A stretch of 64,000 bases of DNA from Gordonia insulae (GCF_003855095.1 NZ_CP033972.1:2232001-2296000), one strand, 5' to 3'; shown: positions 8,022-17,407, counted from the first letter of the stretch. The notes: generated by a model not told the origin, from the letters alone. Numbers and translations: made by a program.

Positions 8022-11005
8022 CAGTGACTCCCTACTGGTTCGGTGGTCGTGGCACCGAAGTACGCAACACGAACGCTGTCGTCTGCCTGGACCTCGTGCG
8101 GAGTGCCCTCGGCGATCTTTCGTCCGAAGTCCAAGACGATGACGTGGTCACTGATCTCCATCACAAAGTTCATGTCGTGTTCGATGAGCAGAACGCCCAG
8201 GTTCCACTCGTCGGCGAGCTTCCTTGTGAGAACCGCCAATTCAGCGCTCTCTTGCTCGTCGAGGCCGGCCGCCGGTTCGTCGAGGAGGAGAATCGACGGA
8301 CGGGTAGCCACCGCACGCGCAATCGCGACGAGGCGTCGCCTACCGTACGGGAGGTCACGGACCGGACGATGTAGATCATCCAGCAGATCGAACTCTTTGA
8401 TTGCCGCTATTGCGGTCGAACTGAGCGGTCGGTTTCCAGGGTGGACGAGATCAGTCGCATAGGCGGCCAGCCTCCGATCATCGCTCGCTGCCCTGATGTT
8501 CTCGAGCACGCTCAGGTCTTCGAATAGTTCGAGGTTCTGGAAGGAACGGCTGACACCCGCACGAGCACGTTTGTGGGCGGGAAGGTCGTGCAATGCTTGG
8601 TCGCCGAGCGTGACCTGCCCTGTAGCAGTGGGGCTGTACCCCGTGATGGCGTCTACAACTGACGTCTTGCCCGCACCGTTGGGTCCGATCAGCCCTACAA
8701 CCTTGCCGGCCTCGACGGTGAACGAGACATCATCAACGGCCCGAACCGAACCAAACCGAACACCGAGGCCGGCGACCGTCAACGTGACTGAATCAGCGCG
8801 GATATGCGTGGACTGTGCAAGCTGGCCCACCATCTCGGCCCGGCCGACGTCGCGCCGCCGGAAACGCTTCGGCACCTTGGAAGACACCCACGAGATCTGA
8901 TCCACTGTTGTCCCCGCGATCCCTCGACCACCCGGCTGCATCAGTACCAGGATCAGCACGATCCCGCCCACGAGTGGCAGGTACCTCTCGAGGTCACCCA
9001 GCCAGCCCTGGATGCGATCAGAGAAGACAACCCCCAGAACTGCGAACGTGCCAAGACCGACAACCGGCGCATATCGTGCCCATCTGCGGAATCTGACATT
9101 GTTCACAATTCTCTCTTGAACACTTTGTCCAACAACAAATCCCAACACCGCGGCAAGGACTGCACCGGCAACCCGCGCCAACGTGGCAGAACGGCTGAAC
9201 AGGCCACTGAGGCCGTCAGAGATCCGTGACGCCAGCGCACCCGCAACCAGAGTCGCACCAGCGAAGGCACCAGTGATGTAGCCGACACCACCGGCGACAG
9301 CGAAGGCGATGATCAGGATGCCCTGGAATGGATCGAACATCCCACCGCCGTAGGTGATGTTTCTCTGCTGAAACGCCAACAGCACACCGCCCGCGCCTGC
9401 AATCGCAGCGGACAACGCGAACGCGTACATCTTGGCCCCGAAAATGCTGATGCCCAAAGATGCAGCCGCACGCTCATTGGTCCTGACCGCAATCAATCTG
9501 CGCCCAACCCGGCCACGGCGAATGTTGGCCACGAGCAAACCGATCACCACCGCGGCGACCAGAACGAGAGTGGCATATCGCTCGGGATGAAGAGTGTTGT
9601 CGATGTCGATACCGAATAGTGTCGGCTCACCCACCAGCGTTCCCTCAGGCCTACTGAGTGCTTCTCCAAAGACCGAGCGGCCCGTGCCGGCGGGAGCCGG
9701 AGAGAAGTATTGCCGCTGAAAAAAGAAGGCGTCCACGGCAACTGACATTCCCAAAGTCACAACTGCGAGTTGAATTCCACGCGTTCGAAGCGCTGGAATC
9801 GCGAACAACAAGCCGACGGGGACGACAACAACGATCCCAGCGACAAATGCCAGTTCGAGCGGCCAGCCGTACACGGCGACAAGGCGTCCTGCGACAAGAG
9901 CAGAGATGCCGGCGAATGTGACCTGCGCGAGTGACAGCTGTCCGGTGTAACCGACCAGGACCACTACCGAGAGGAGCAGTATCGCCCAAATGGAGTTGAT
10001 TGTGAGCGCGTTGAGCCAGGTCGTCGGAAGGACCAACCAGATCATCGCCAACACAAGAAGACTGGCGATCAGCAGGGCGGGGACATTGATTCGTCCACTC
10101 CCAAGTCTGGGTAGCTTTTCGCTCAGGTGCCCTCGCTCAGGAATGCTTCGGCCACGAATCATCAGGAATACCGCGATCAGCAACACCGGCACAGCCTTAT
10201 CCAGCCCCTTCAACGAGGAACCGTCGCCGCTGTGGACCTGGATCTGCAGCTCCAGGATCGAGATCGCCAGTCCCGCAAAGAAGGCGATGGGGAAGGAAGT
10301 AAATCCCGCGACCAGCGCAACGGCTAGTGTCGGAACGATCAGGAGCAGTAGGTTTCCCGAACTCAGCGGGTTCTGGAGAGGGGCCAACAGCACTCCCCCG
10401 AGACCCGCCAGTGCAGCCCCGGCGAACCACGACATCCCGGCAATAGCGTCCGGTGACCAGCCCAGCGAGGCGGCCGACTGCTCGTTCTCCGCGACCGCAG
10501 TAGCCGCGTGACCATATGTCGTATAGCGATAGAACAGCCAGAGGCAGAGCGTTATCGCGGCAATGACGCCCAGTCGGACCAGGATATCCCAGCCGATCAA
10601 TTGACCGGCCAGTTCAATCTCGGCACGGGGGAGCACCGAGGGGGCCAACCGTGTCGCACTACCGAAGAGAAGCCCAACCGCTGCTTGGAGAATGATCAAC
10701 AAGCCGAGTGTTGCGATGACCTTGTTCAGCTGACTGGTCTCGCGCAATGCACGCATCACCACCACGTGAAACGCAAGCCCGATGACGCCGGTGACGAACA
10801 CTGTGATGATCCCAGCGAGCGCCCGTGGGATGTCCCAGGCTGTAGCGAGCTGGTCGAAGAAGTATGCAGCGAATAGCAAGAATCCGCTTTGGGCGAAGTT
10901 CAGGACACCTGTGCCGCGCCGAATGATGAGCACCCCACATGCGAGGAGCGCATAGAGAGCGCCCGTACCGAGGCTCAACAGCGTGTAGCCGAGGAAGCTT
11001 GTCAT
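8021..11005 (-). CDS. Fused LivH-LivM-LivG importer: two permease domains and an ATPase in one chain
   Basis: A 994-aa protein from ATG 11005 (MTSFLGYTLL, preceded by GAGAG); the frame is open to 11092 but that part looks non-coding. Residues about 1-290 are a LivH-like permease, about 320-640 a LivM-like permease, about 640-740 hold extra hydrophobic segments, and about 750-994 are a LivG-like ATPase. In the ATPase, Walker A GPNGAGKT is at 774-781 and Walker B ILLLDE at 905-910, while the signature reads LPYGRRR (885-891) rather than LSGGQ; LivG proteins often have LPYG. LivM-LivG fusions are known in actinobacteria; joining all three is less usual. First gene of the importer operon, with an island operator 153 bp upstream. 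Confidence 0.9.
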   Translation of the reverse strand: MTSFLGYTLLSLGTGALYALLACGVLIIRRGTGVLNFAQSGFLLFAAYFFDQLATAWDIPRALAGIITVFVTGVIGLAFHVVVMRALRETSQLNKVIATLGLLIILQAAVGLLFGSATRLAPSVLPRAEIELAGQLIGWDILVRLGVIAAITLCLWLFYRYTTYGHAATAVAENEQSAASLGWSPDAIAGMSWFAGAALAGLGGVLLAPLQNPLSSGNLLLLIVPTLAVALVAGFTSFPIAFFAGLAISILELQIQVHSGDGSSLKGLDKAVPVLLIAVFLMIRGRSIPERGHLSEKLPRLGSGRINVPALLIASLLVLAMIWLVLPTTWLNALTINSIWAILLLSVVVLVGYTGQLSLAQVTFAGISALVAGRLVAVYGWPLELAFVAGIVVVVPVGLLFAIPALRTRGIQLAVVTLGMSVAVDAFFFQRQYFSPAPAGTGRSVFGEALSRPEGTLVGEPTLFGIDIDNTLHPERYATLVLVAAVVIGLLVANIRRGRVGRRLIAVRTNERAAASLGISIFGAKMYAFALSAAIAGAGGVLLAFQQRNITYGGGMFDPFQGILIIAFAVAGGVGYITGAFAGATLVAGALASRISDGLSGLFSRSATLARVAGAVLAAVLGFVVGQSVQERIVNNVRFRRWARYAPVVGLGTFAVLGVVFSDRIQGWLGDLERYLPLVGGIVLILVLMQPGGRGIAGTTVDQISWVSSKVPKRFRRRDVGRAEMVGQLAQSTHIRADSVTLTVAGLGVRFGSVRAVDDVSFTVEAGKVVGLIGPNGAGKTSVVDAITGYSPTATGQVTLGDQALHDLPAHKRARAGVSRSFQNLELFEDLSVLENIRAASDDRRLAAYATDLVHPGNRPLSSTAIAAIKEFDLLDDLHRPVRDLPYGRRRLVAIARAVATRPSILLLDEPAAGLDEQESAELAVLTRKLADEWNLGVLLIEHDMNFVMEISDHVIVLDFGRKIAEGTPHEVQADDSVRVAYFGATTTEPVGSH

Positions 11006-11111
11006 ATTTCTCTCTATGTGGATGGACACAGAAGGCCGCAGATATCGTGAAATAGGCTGGCTGTCTGCGGATTCCGGCGCCGAACTGATCACCTGGAGAT
11101 AGGTCCTTCGG

Positions 11112-11135
11112 CCCCAGTGAACCTGTTCACTGGGG
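11112..11135. promoter_or_regulatory. Perfect inverted repeat with GTGAAC-CT-GTTCAC core
   Basis: Eleven-base arms CCCCAGTGAAC and GTTCACTGGGG are separated by CT. It lies in the leader of the importer operon, 22 bp downstream (in the minus direction) of the operator at 11158. A similar repeat with the same GTGAAC-2-GTTCAC core is at 34421-34440. It may be a second operator (AAC-2-GTT is also the core of KstR boxes) or a 5'-leader hairpin. Confidence 0.5.
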
Positions 11136-11157
11136 CATCTTCACGTGATACGACTCA

Positions 11158-11171
11158 CTATACATGTATAG
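11158..11171. promoter_or_regulatory. Island operator, perfect palindrome
   Basis: CTATACATGTATAG, an exact 14-bp palindrome, lies upstream of the importer operon (first start 11005). The same 14 bases recur at 16031, 24755, 29198 and 34401, with variants elsewhere in the island. Confidence 0.75.
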
Positions 11172-11587
11172 CAACCCTTGGTCTACTGCCAGGGTCGCCG
11201 GCCGGTTCGCCCTTGTTGGTCGTGAAATTGCTCTGCAGATGGCTTGACGCCGAGAGGTCGATGGGGAGGAGTCTCTCGGCTGAAACGCAGCATGTGGCGC
11301 CGTCGTGCCTCTGATTCAAAAGGATTGTCCGCAGAATGGGCAGACTCGGATTCATGCCCTGGAAGGCTCCGGTCAGCGGCCGGGAGTTTGTATGACACCT
11401 CCTGGCGAAAGCAGCCGCGCGACCTCGATACATCAATCAATCGGTGATGAACTCGGTTGCACCCGAACCCAGCAAGACGTCGAGCACAGCCCAGTTCACG
11501 AGGACAAGGTCGACGCATCCTTGTTGATCTCCACCTAGATCAATCCGATTGTCGAGTGACCGATCGGCGCTGGTGGCAGCAACCCGC
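11172..11587. other. Intergenic stretch with no gene recognised
   Basis: About 415 bp between the importer operator and the stop of the CoA ligase gene. Short open frames occur on both strands but show no domain, no good ribosome-binding site and no convincing codon pattern. A weak hairpin with 8-bp arms is at 11249-11280 (GCCGAGAG / CTCTCGGC). Either promoter-distal spacer or decayed sequence. Confidence 0.5.
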
Positions 11588-13204
11588 CTATGCTTCGGAA
11601 TCGAGCGATGCCCGAAGATCTATCTTCCTGATTTTGCCCGATGGCGTCCTCGGAAAGCTCGAGACCACCCGAAGCTCCTCTGGCCATTTAGGTTTCGCGA
11701 GTCCGACCGCACCGAGGTGTAACCTCACATCGGCAAGTGTGGGCTCGTTGTCCGGATTCTCAGGCGTGACGAAAGCGATCGACCGTTCACCTGTGCGAGC
11801 GTCCGGCACTCCGACGATGGAGACATCGGCAACGCCGGGGCACGACAGCAGCGCGTTCTCGACCTCAGCCGGAGAGATGTTCACACCGTTACGAATGATC
11901 AGGTCCTTCGCGCGCCCTGTGACCGAAAGGTGCCCGGCTGAGTCCATGACGCCGAGGTCGCCGGTGGCGAACCAACCGACGTTGTCGAACGACTCCGCCG
12001 TGAGTGACGGATCTGTGTAGCCGGCACAAAGATCGGGACCGCGGCTGTGGATGTGCCCCTCGATCCCGGACGGCGCTATCGTGCCGTCCGGCAGTCGAAC
12101 TTCGACTTCGACGCCTGGCAAGGGCTGTCCGTCCGTGGTGAGCAACGCGACACTGTCGTCGCCTATCAACCCGGCACTGATCGTGGGATGCTCCGTCAGG
12201 CCGTATGAGCGCAGAACCGTCACACCGCGATCCTCCGCCCGTCGTACCAGATCCTCGGGAACCGTTGAACCGCCGAGGATCACATATCCCATCCGCCGCG
12301 CTATCCGGTCTGTGAACCCAGGGTGGTCGATCAGGGCAGACAGGAACACCGATGCACCTCCGCCGGGAGCCAGGTCGTTTTTCCCGCAGATTGACAGGAT
12401 GAAGTCGACATCGAATGAATCCACCACATTGATGGGTTCGCCCCGATACAGGGGCGCCAACAGGCCGAGGGTCATACCGGCGGCATGTGCTATCGGTGAG
12501 GCGGTGATCTGAGGCGTGGCATTCGCTGGGATCATGAGTGCCAGATGGTTTCGCACCTCAGCGACGATCGTACGATGCGTGTGGACAACACCCTTGGACT
12601 GACCCGATGTCCCTGAGGTGTACGCGAGCAACACCGGGTCGTCGGCAGATGTCGTCACTGCGGACTCGATGGGTCCGCCTGCGATGAGGTCGTCGAAGTC
12701 GAGTGCGCCGTCAACACCCGAGGTTCCGCACACCACCACCTCCTGCAGCATCGGCATGGCAGCACATGCGCCGACCGGAACATCGAGATTGCCGCCTTCG
12801 TCGAACGCCCCATGCTGGACGATCAGAACAGTCGCACCGGAACCGTTCACGATCTCGGTGAGCTCCTTGCGGCCGTAGTAGCCGGCAATCGGCACCAGCA
12901 CCATGCCGGCAAGGCTACAACCGATGAAGGTGACCGCAGCTTCCAGGCAGTTCGGTAACTGAAACGCGACCCTCGTCCCCGGCCGCACGCCCCGTGCGAC
13001 GAGTCCCTGTGCGAATCGTCTCGCGAGCGACTCCAGTTCGATGAAAGTCAGGGACGCCGGATCAGTTTTCGACCAGACTCGGAAGGTCTGATCGGGACTG
13101 TCGGTCAGTCCTGCCAACAACAGTGACCCGAGAGTCGTATCACTCCACAACCCTGTGTCCAGATAGTGTTGCCGCAATCGATCGGGAACAGCTCGGACAT
13201 TCAT
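11588..13204 (-). CDS. Acyl-CoA ligase (ANL superfamily, FadD-like)
   Basis: A 538-aa AMP-forming ligase that activates a carboxylic acid to its CoA thioester. The P-loop YTSGTSGQSKG is at 195-205, the A5 motif YGLTEHPT in the middle, the TGD motif in WFATGDLG, the hinge region GRAKDLIIRNG, and the catalytic Lys in TPSGKIRK near the C-terminus. It closely resembles the ligase at 21271-22902 (both have YG-x-TEHP and a KWPEE segment before the last Lys), so the two are paralogues within one island. It is the last gene of the minus-strand operon crotonase-SDR-thiolase-ligase (15988 to 11588), 18 bp after the thiolase gene. Confidence 0.92.
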   Translation of the reverse strand: MNVRAVPDRLRQHYLDTGLWSDTTLGSLLLAGLTDSPDQTFRVWSKTDPASLTFIELESLARRFAQGLVARGVRPGTRVAFQLPNCLEAAVTFIGCSLAGMVLVPIAGYYGRKELTEIVNGSGATVLIVQHGAFDEGGNLDVPVGACAAMPMLQEVVVCGTSGVDGALDFDDLIAGGPIESAVTTSADDPVLLAYTSGTSGQSKGVVHTHRTIVAEVRNHLALMIPANATPQITASPIAHAAGMTLGLLAPLYRGEPINVVDSFDVDFILSICGKNDLAPGGGASVFLSALIDHPGFTDRIARRMGYVILGGSTVPEDLVRRAEDRGVTVLRSYGLTEHPTISAGLIGDDSVALLTTDGQPLPGVEVEVRLPDGTIAPSGIEGHIHSRGPDLCAGYTDPSLTAESFDNVGWFATGDLGVMDSAGHLSVTGRAKDLIIRNGVNISPAEVENALLSCPGVADVSIVGVPDARTGERSIAFVTPENPDNEPTLADVRLHLGAVGLAKPKWPEELRVVSSFPRTPSGKIRKIDLRASLDSEA

Positions 13205-13222
13205 CGCTGCCTCAGAACTCCA

Positions 13223-14392
13223 TCACAGGCGCTCGTAAATGGTTGCGTTCGCAGTTCCGCCACCCTCACACATCGTCTGCAGGCCATATCTCCCGCCGGT
13301 ATGGCGGAGGTGATAGATCAACGTCGTCGCGATTCGTGCGCCAGACGCGCCAAGCGGATGACCGAGGGCAATTGCACCGCCCAGTGGATTCAGGCGATCG
13401 AGCGCAGCACCAGTTTCGGCATGCCACGCCAACGGCACCGGCGCAAAGGCCTCGTTGACCTCAAAAGCGTCGATGTCATCGATGGACAAGCCAGATCTCT
13501 TCAGCGCGAGCGCTGTCGCGGGGATCGGTCCGGTCAGCATCTTGACGGGATCATCCCCGGTGACCACTGCGGTATGAATCCGCGCCAACGGCACCAGACC
13601 GTGTTTCTCTGCGAACTCTGTCGACGTCACCATGACTCCGGCAGCCCCGTCGGAGATCTGAGATGCGTTCCCCGCAGTGATCGTTCCGCCTTCGAGGAAG
13701 GGGGTCTTGAGACGGGCCAGCTTGTCGATCGTCGAACCTCGCCGTATACCTTCGTCACGGGCGAGGGACCCTGCGGATGTGTCCACCGCGACGAGCTCGT
13801 CGTCGAACGCACCCCCATCTTGAGCCTGGGTCGCCAGCTCATGCGAACGCAGCGCGTACTCGTCCAAATCGGTCCGGCTCAGGCCCCACAGCTCTGCGAT
13901 GAGTTCGGCGCCGGCTCCCTGATTGAAATGACCCCGGAATCCAGGCTGGGTCAATGCTCCTGCGTACCTATCGACCGCAGAACCACCCATCGCGCCCGTA
14001 CCCTCGACCACGGCAGCAGTCATGGGTACCCCCGACATCATCTCAACGCCGCCAGCAACGACCAGGTCCGATTGCCCCGAGATCACGGCGGCTGCTGCCG
14101 TCGAGATGGCCTGCTGGGACGACCCACACTGTCGATCGATGGTGAAGCCGGGGACGTGTTCGGGCCAACCAGCCGCGAGAACCGCCATCCGGGCGACATT
14201 CCCGGACTGCTGCCCGATACTGATGACATTTCCCCAGTGCACATCATCGATCAGGCCCGGGTCTACGCCCGTCCTGGCGACGAGCTCATTGAGAACCAGT
14301 GCGGAAAGGTCAACCGCGTGCACATTGGCCAGGCTTCCGTTGCGCGCTCCCACCGGTGTACGAACTGCTTCAACAACTACTGCGTCACGCAT
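13223..14392 (-). CDS. Acetyl-CoA acyltransferase (thiolase, FadA family)
   Basis: A 389-aa thiolase with all catalytic parts: the nucleophile Cys89 in DRQCGSSQQA, NEAFAPVP, the His in GHPLGASGAR and the second Cys in MCEGGGTANA close to the C-terminus. It cleaves 3-ketoacyl-CoA with CoA to release acetyl-CoA or propionyl-CoA. It shares the operon with a crotonase, an SDR of the hydroxyacyl-CoA dehydrogenase kind and a ligase, together a full beta-oxidation turn minus the dehydrogenase, which is divergently encoded at 16099. A paralogue of similar length is at 50964-52145, outside the operator-bearing region. Confidence 0.93.
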   Translation of the reverse strand: MRDAVVVEAVRTPVGARNGSLANVHAVDLSALVLNELVARTGVDPGLIDDVHWGNVISIGQQSGNVARMAVLAAGWPEHVPGFTIDRQCGSSQQAISTAAAAVISGQSDLVVAGGVEMMSGVPMTAAVVEGTGAMGGSAVDRYAGALTQPGFRGHFNQGAGAELIAELWGLSRTDLDEYALRSHELATQAQDGGAFDDELVAVDTSAGSLARDEGIRRGSTIDKLARLKTPFLEGGTITAGNASQISDGAAGVMVTSTEFAEKHGLVPLARIHTAVVTGDDPVKMLTGPIPATALALKRSGLSIDDIDAFEVNEAFAPVPLAWHAETGAALDRLNPLGGAIALGHPLGASGARIATTLIYHLRHTGGRYGLQTMCEGGGTANATIYERL

Positions 14393-14430
14393 GGTGTCTA
14401 CCCTCTCTCTTGCAATTGGTGGAATAGTCG

Positions 14431-15201
14431 CTATTTGGGGCCGAAGCGCTGTGCGCCATCGATACGGACCACTTCGCCGTTCATATACTTGTTACCCAGT
14501 AAGAAGAGCGCGAGATCCGCGTACTCGTCGGGATCTCCCAGCCTTTTCGGAAACGGCACAGTGGAAGCAAAGTGCTTGAGCGCATCGTCACCGACAGACT
14601 CCATGGTGGGGGTACGCATTGTCCCCGGAGCGATCGAATTGACCCGAACACCAATCGAACTCAAGTCACGAGCGCCCGCCAGGGTCAGACCGACGATCCC
14701 GGCCTTCGCCGCGGCGTACGGCGCCTGGCCGATCTGACCCTCGTAGGCGGCAATCGATGCCGTGCACACGATTGAACCACGTTCGCCGTGTTCGTCAGGG
14801 TCGAGTGTGGCCATGTGGGCTGCAGCCAACCGCAACACGTTGTAGGTGCCACCCAGGTAGATGTCGATGGTCTTGGAAAAGTTCTCCAGCGGCGCCGCGG
14901 CGCCATCACGGCTCACTATCCGCTCCGCGACCCCGAAACCGCCATGGGAAATCACCACGTGCCGGAGTTCGCCGAAATCGGCCGCGGCGGCAATACATGC
15001 CTCCACACTCGTGGAGTCTGTGACATCGGTCCGGACATAGCGAACCCTGGCACCCAGCTCATCTGAGAGCTGTGACGCGCGTTCATCGGCCAGATCCGCT
15101 ACGACAACGAAATTCCCGGACGCATGCAGACGCCGACTCACCGCTTCGCCGAGCCCACCGGCACCCCCGGTAACGATGGCGACGCTATCTGAAGTAATCA
15201 C
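14431..15201 (-). CDS. Short-chain dehydrogenase, 3-hydroxyacyl-CoA dehydrogenase type 2-like
   Basis: A 256-aa SDR. Cofactor motif TGGAGGLG is at 11-18, and the catalytic Ser149, Tyr162 and Lys166 lie in TASIAAYEGQIGQAPYAAAK. The extended insert before the active site and the GQIGQ-x-PY-x-ASK-like segment are those of the HSD17B10-type 3-hydroxyacyl-CoA dehydrogenases. The NNAG motif is replaced by ISHGGFG, which is a little unusual. Placed between the crotonase (upstream) and thiolase (downstream) in a single operon, it should oxidise the 3-hydroxyacyl-CoA made by the hydratase. Confidence 0.88.
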   Translation of the reverse strand: MITSDSVAIVTGGAGGLGEAVSRRLHASGNFVVVADLADERASQLSDELGARVRYVRTDVTDSTSVEACIAAAADFGELRHVVISHGGFGVAERIVSRDGAAAPLENFSKTIDIYLGGTYNVLRLAAAHMATLDPDEHGERGSIVCTASIAAYEGQIGQAPYAAAKAGIVGLTLAGARDLSSIGVRVNSIAPGTMRTPTMESVGDDALKHFASTVPFPKRLGDPDEYADLALFLLGNKYMNGEVVRIDGAQRFGPK

Positions 15202-15226
15202 TCTGTCCTACTTTCGATTTCAGTAA

Positions 15227-15988
15227 TCAACGGCCCTGCCACACGGGCTGGCGCTTTTCAGCAAACGCGCGCGCGCCTTCCCCGGCGTCGTCCGACGCGA
15301 ACACCGGCAACAAGATCTCGAGCTGTTTTGCGAATGCCTCGTGCGGCGACCACGCCTGCGCCCCGACGATGATCTCTTTTGTTGCCGCCACTGCCAGCGG
15401 ACCGTTGGCAGCAATCTGGCCCGCCAGCTGCAACGCCATCGACAGCGCTTCGCCTGGTCGGGCGAGTCGATTGACCAGGCCGAACCGCAATGCGGCGTCC
15501 GCGGACATCGGTTCTCCCGTCAGGGCGTACTCCATAGCGACCTGATACGGAATCCGCCCCGGCAGACGCAACAGCCCGCCCCCGCCGGCGACGAGTCCAC
15601 GCTTGACCTCCGGCAATCCGAACTGCGAGTCCCCAGCCGCAACGATCATGTCGCAAGCCAAGGCGAGTTCAGTTCCCCCTGCCAGGGCGTAACCCTCGAC
15701 TGCCGCAATCAACGGCTTCCTGGGCGGCCGCTCGGTGAAGCCCAGTCCGCGGCCTGGCACCGCGATCGTCTCACCTCTGGCAAATGCCTTGAGATCCATA
15801 CCTGCCGAGAACATACCGGCCGCACCGGTAACGATCCCGACCGAGACGTCGTCGCTGTCGTCGAGTTCGTCCATCGCTCGCGCGAGCGCAACGCTGGTCG
15901 CAGCGTCGATCGCGTTGCGCGCCTCCGGGCGCTGGATGGTGATCACCATCGTCGCGCCACGACGCTCACACAGCACTTCCTCTGCCAT
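15227..15988 (-). CDS. Enoyl-CoA hydratase (crotonase family)
   Basis: A 253-aa crotonase from ATG 15988, preceded by GAAGG; the frame extends to 16027 but the better start is internal. The oxyanion-hole segments are SAGMDLKA (about 61-68) and GYALAGGTE (about 99-107). Both acid/base glutamates of the classical hydratase appear to be kept: Glu127 in LPEVKRG and Glu153 in AMEYALTG. That makes it the best candidate in the island for a true hydratase. It is the first gene of the minus-strand operon down to 11588, with a perfect operator 43 bp upstream, shared with the divergent acyl-CoA dehydrogenase. Confidence 0.9.
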   Translation of the reverse strand: MAEEVLCERRGATMVITIQRPEARNAIDAATSVALARAMDELDDSDDVSVGIVTGAAGMFSAGMDLKAFARGETIAVPGRGLGFTERPPRKPLIAAVEGYALAGGTELALACDMIVAAGDSQFGLPEVKRGLVAGGGGLLRLPGRIPYQVAMEYALTGEPMSADAALRFGLVNRLARPGEALSMALQLAGQIAANGPLAVAATKEIIVGAQAWSPHEAFAKQLEILLPVFASDDAGEGARAFAEKRQPVWQGR

Positions 15989-16030
15989 CTGCCACCAACC
16001 TTCACCTGCTGACCCGGAGACACCCATCTG

Positions 16031-16044
16031 CTATACATGTATAG
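16031..16044. promoter_or_regulatory. Island operator, perfect palindrome, divergent promoter
   Basis: CTATACATGTATAG lies between the hydratase start at 15988 (minus) and the acyl-CoA dehydrogenase start at 16099 (plus). Its position can control both transcription units at once. Confidence 0.78.
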
Positions 16045-16098
16045 TACACTTCGGTTGCCGTTGCAAAGAGGCTTGGCACCATATCGAATCGAGGAACA

Positions 16099-17247
16099 TT
16101 GCGGCGTCACATCTTCGAACCCGAACACGATCAATTCCGCGCATCTGCCCGGACATTCTTTGAGCGTGAATGCGTTCCCCATGCCAAGAAGTGGGAGCAG
16201 AATGGGAAAGTCGACCGCGGCGCTTGGATAAAAGCCGGAAGTCAAGGGCTTCTCGGATGGGAGATGCCCACAGAATACGGCGGCCTCGATATAAAGGACT
16301 TCCGCTTCAACGCGATCATCACCGAGGAGTTCCACAACTCAGGTGCCGTCGGCATCGGACTCGGCGTCCAGAACGATATAGTGGCCGGCTACTTTCGGAA
16401 CTTGACCACCGCCGAGCAAAAGGCCCGGTGGATACCCAAATATATTCTGGGCGAGTATATTACAGCAATTGCGATGTCCGAGCCAGGAACAGGATCGGAC
16501 CTGGCACACATTGCGACGACAGCAGTACTCGACGGTGACCACTACGTGTTGAACGGCTCCAAGACATTCATCAGCAACGGCGCTCTGGCAGATTTGATCA
16601 TCGTCGCGTGCCGGACGGACACATCGGCAGAGAAGCCACACCGCGGGATTTCGTTGCTCGTTGTCGAAGACGGCATGGCAGGTTTCAGCCGCGGGCGCAA
16701 TCTCGACAAGATCGGGCAGAAGTCAGCGGACACCTCCGAGCTGTTCTTCGACAACGTTCGCGTACCGCTGAACAATCTCCTGGGTGAGGAAAATCGCGGC
16801 TTCTACCATTTGATGGAGAATCTGCCGGCCGAAAGGCTGGGCATCGCCGTGCACGCGCGAGCCCAAGCTTCTCGCGCACTCGACCTCAGCCTCGAATACG
16901 CCAAGGAACGCAAGGCATTCGGACAACCGATCGGCTCCTTCCAAGTCAACCGCCATGCGCTGGCGGAGATGCGGACAAAAGTCGATGTCATGACGGTGTA
17001 TATCGACCAGTGCATACTCGCGGTCAACGCCGGGGAACTGACCGCCGAGGAAGCCGCGGAAGCCAAGTGGTGGGCCACGGAAACCCAGTGGGAGGTCCTC
17101 GACCGATGCCTTCAGTTGCACGGGGGGTACGGCTACATCAATGAGTACGAGATCGCCAGATTGTGGCGCGATGCACGCGTTCAGCGCCTGTACGGCGGCA
17201 CGAACGAAATCATGAAAGACCTCATCGGCCGCTCGATGGGATTCTGA
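16099..17247 (+). CDS. Acyl-CoA dehydrogenase
   Basis: A 382-aa FAD-dependent dehydrogenase that forms the alpha,beta double bond of an acyl-CoA. It appears to start at a TTG (16099) with GAGGA just upstream, giving the family-typical opening MRRHIFEPEHDQFR. AMSEPGTGSDLA lies near residue 133 and LHGGYGY near 340. The end reads YGGTNEIMKDL, so the MCAD-type Glu (YEGT) is Gly here; Glu245 in LPAERLG fits the catalytic base position of long-chain or isovaleryl-type enzymes. It is a single-gene unit divergent from the hydratase operon and shares its operator. Confidence 0.9.
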   Translation: MRRHIFEPEHDQFRASARTFFERECVPHAKKWEQNGKVDRGAWIKAGSQGLLGWEMPTEYGGLDIKDFRFNAIITEEFHNSGAVGIGLGVQNDIVAGYFRNLTTAEQKARWIPKYILGEYITAIAMSEPGTGSDLAHIATTAVLDGDHYVLNGSKTFISNGALADLIIVACRTDTSAEKPHRGISLLVVEDGMAGFSRGRNLDKIGQKSADTSELFFDNVRVPLNNLLGEENRGFYHLMENLPAERLGIAVHARAQASRALDLSLEYAKERKAFGQPIGSFQVNRHALAEMRTKVDVMTVYIDQCILAVNAGELTAEEAAEAKWWATETQWEVLDRCLQLHGGYGYINEYEIARLWRDARVQRLYGGTNEIMKDLIGRSMGF

Positions 17248-17345
17248 GCAGACGTCTCGCGCGTTGGGTCGGCGGGCCAGATCGGCGTCGACCCCACGAT
17301 GCGAATGTCCGATTCGGAGGCGAAAACAGTCTCGATCAAACTAGA

Positions 17346-17359
17346 CTGTACACGTATAC
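17346..17359. promoter_or_regulatory. Degenerate island operator upstream of the CoA-transferase operon
   Basis: CTGTACACGTATAC matches the 14-bp consensus at 11 positions. It is 49 bp upstream of the CoA-transferase ATG at 17408, the same spacing range as the perfect sites. Confidence 0.55.
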
Positions 17360-17407
17360 CTCGGTTGCTTTTTGTGCAGCTAGAGCCATTTTCTGAAAGG
17401 ACTTGCG

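Noticed and set aside
11112..11135. A true KstR box
   Set aside because: The outer T and A of TnnAACnnGTTnnA are G and C here, and only two copies were found; kept as an unnamed repeat.
13166..14737. A 523-codon plus-strand open frame
   Set aside because: Antisense to the thiolase and SDR genes, which have complete catalytic motifs; its protein is Arg/His/Cys-rich with no recognisable fold.
16180..16232. A frameshift or broken gene at the TTG start of the acyl-CoA dehydrogenase
   Set aside because: The frame is continuous from 16099 and the N-terminus is family-typical, so the unusual start codon suffices.
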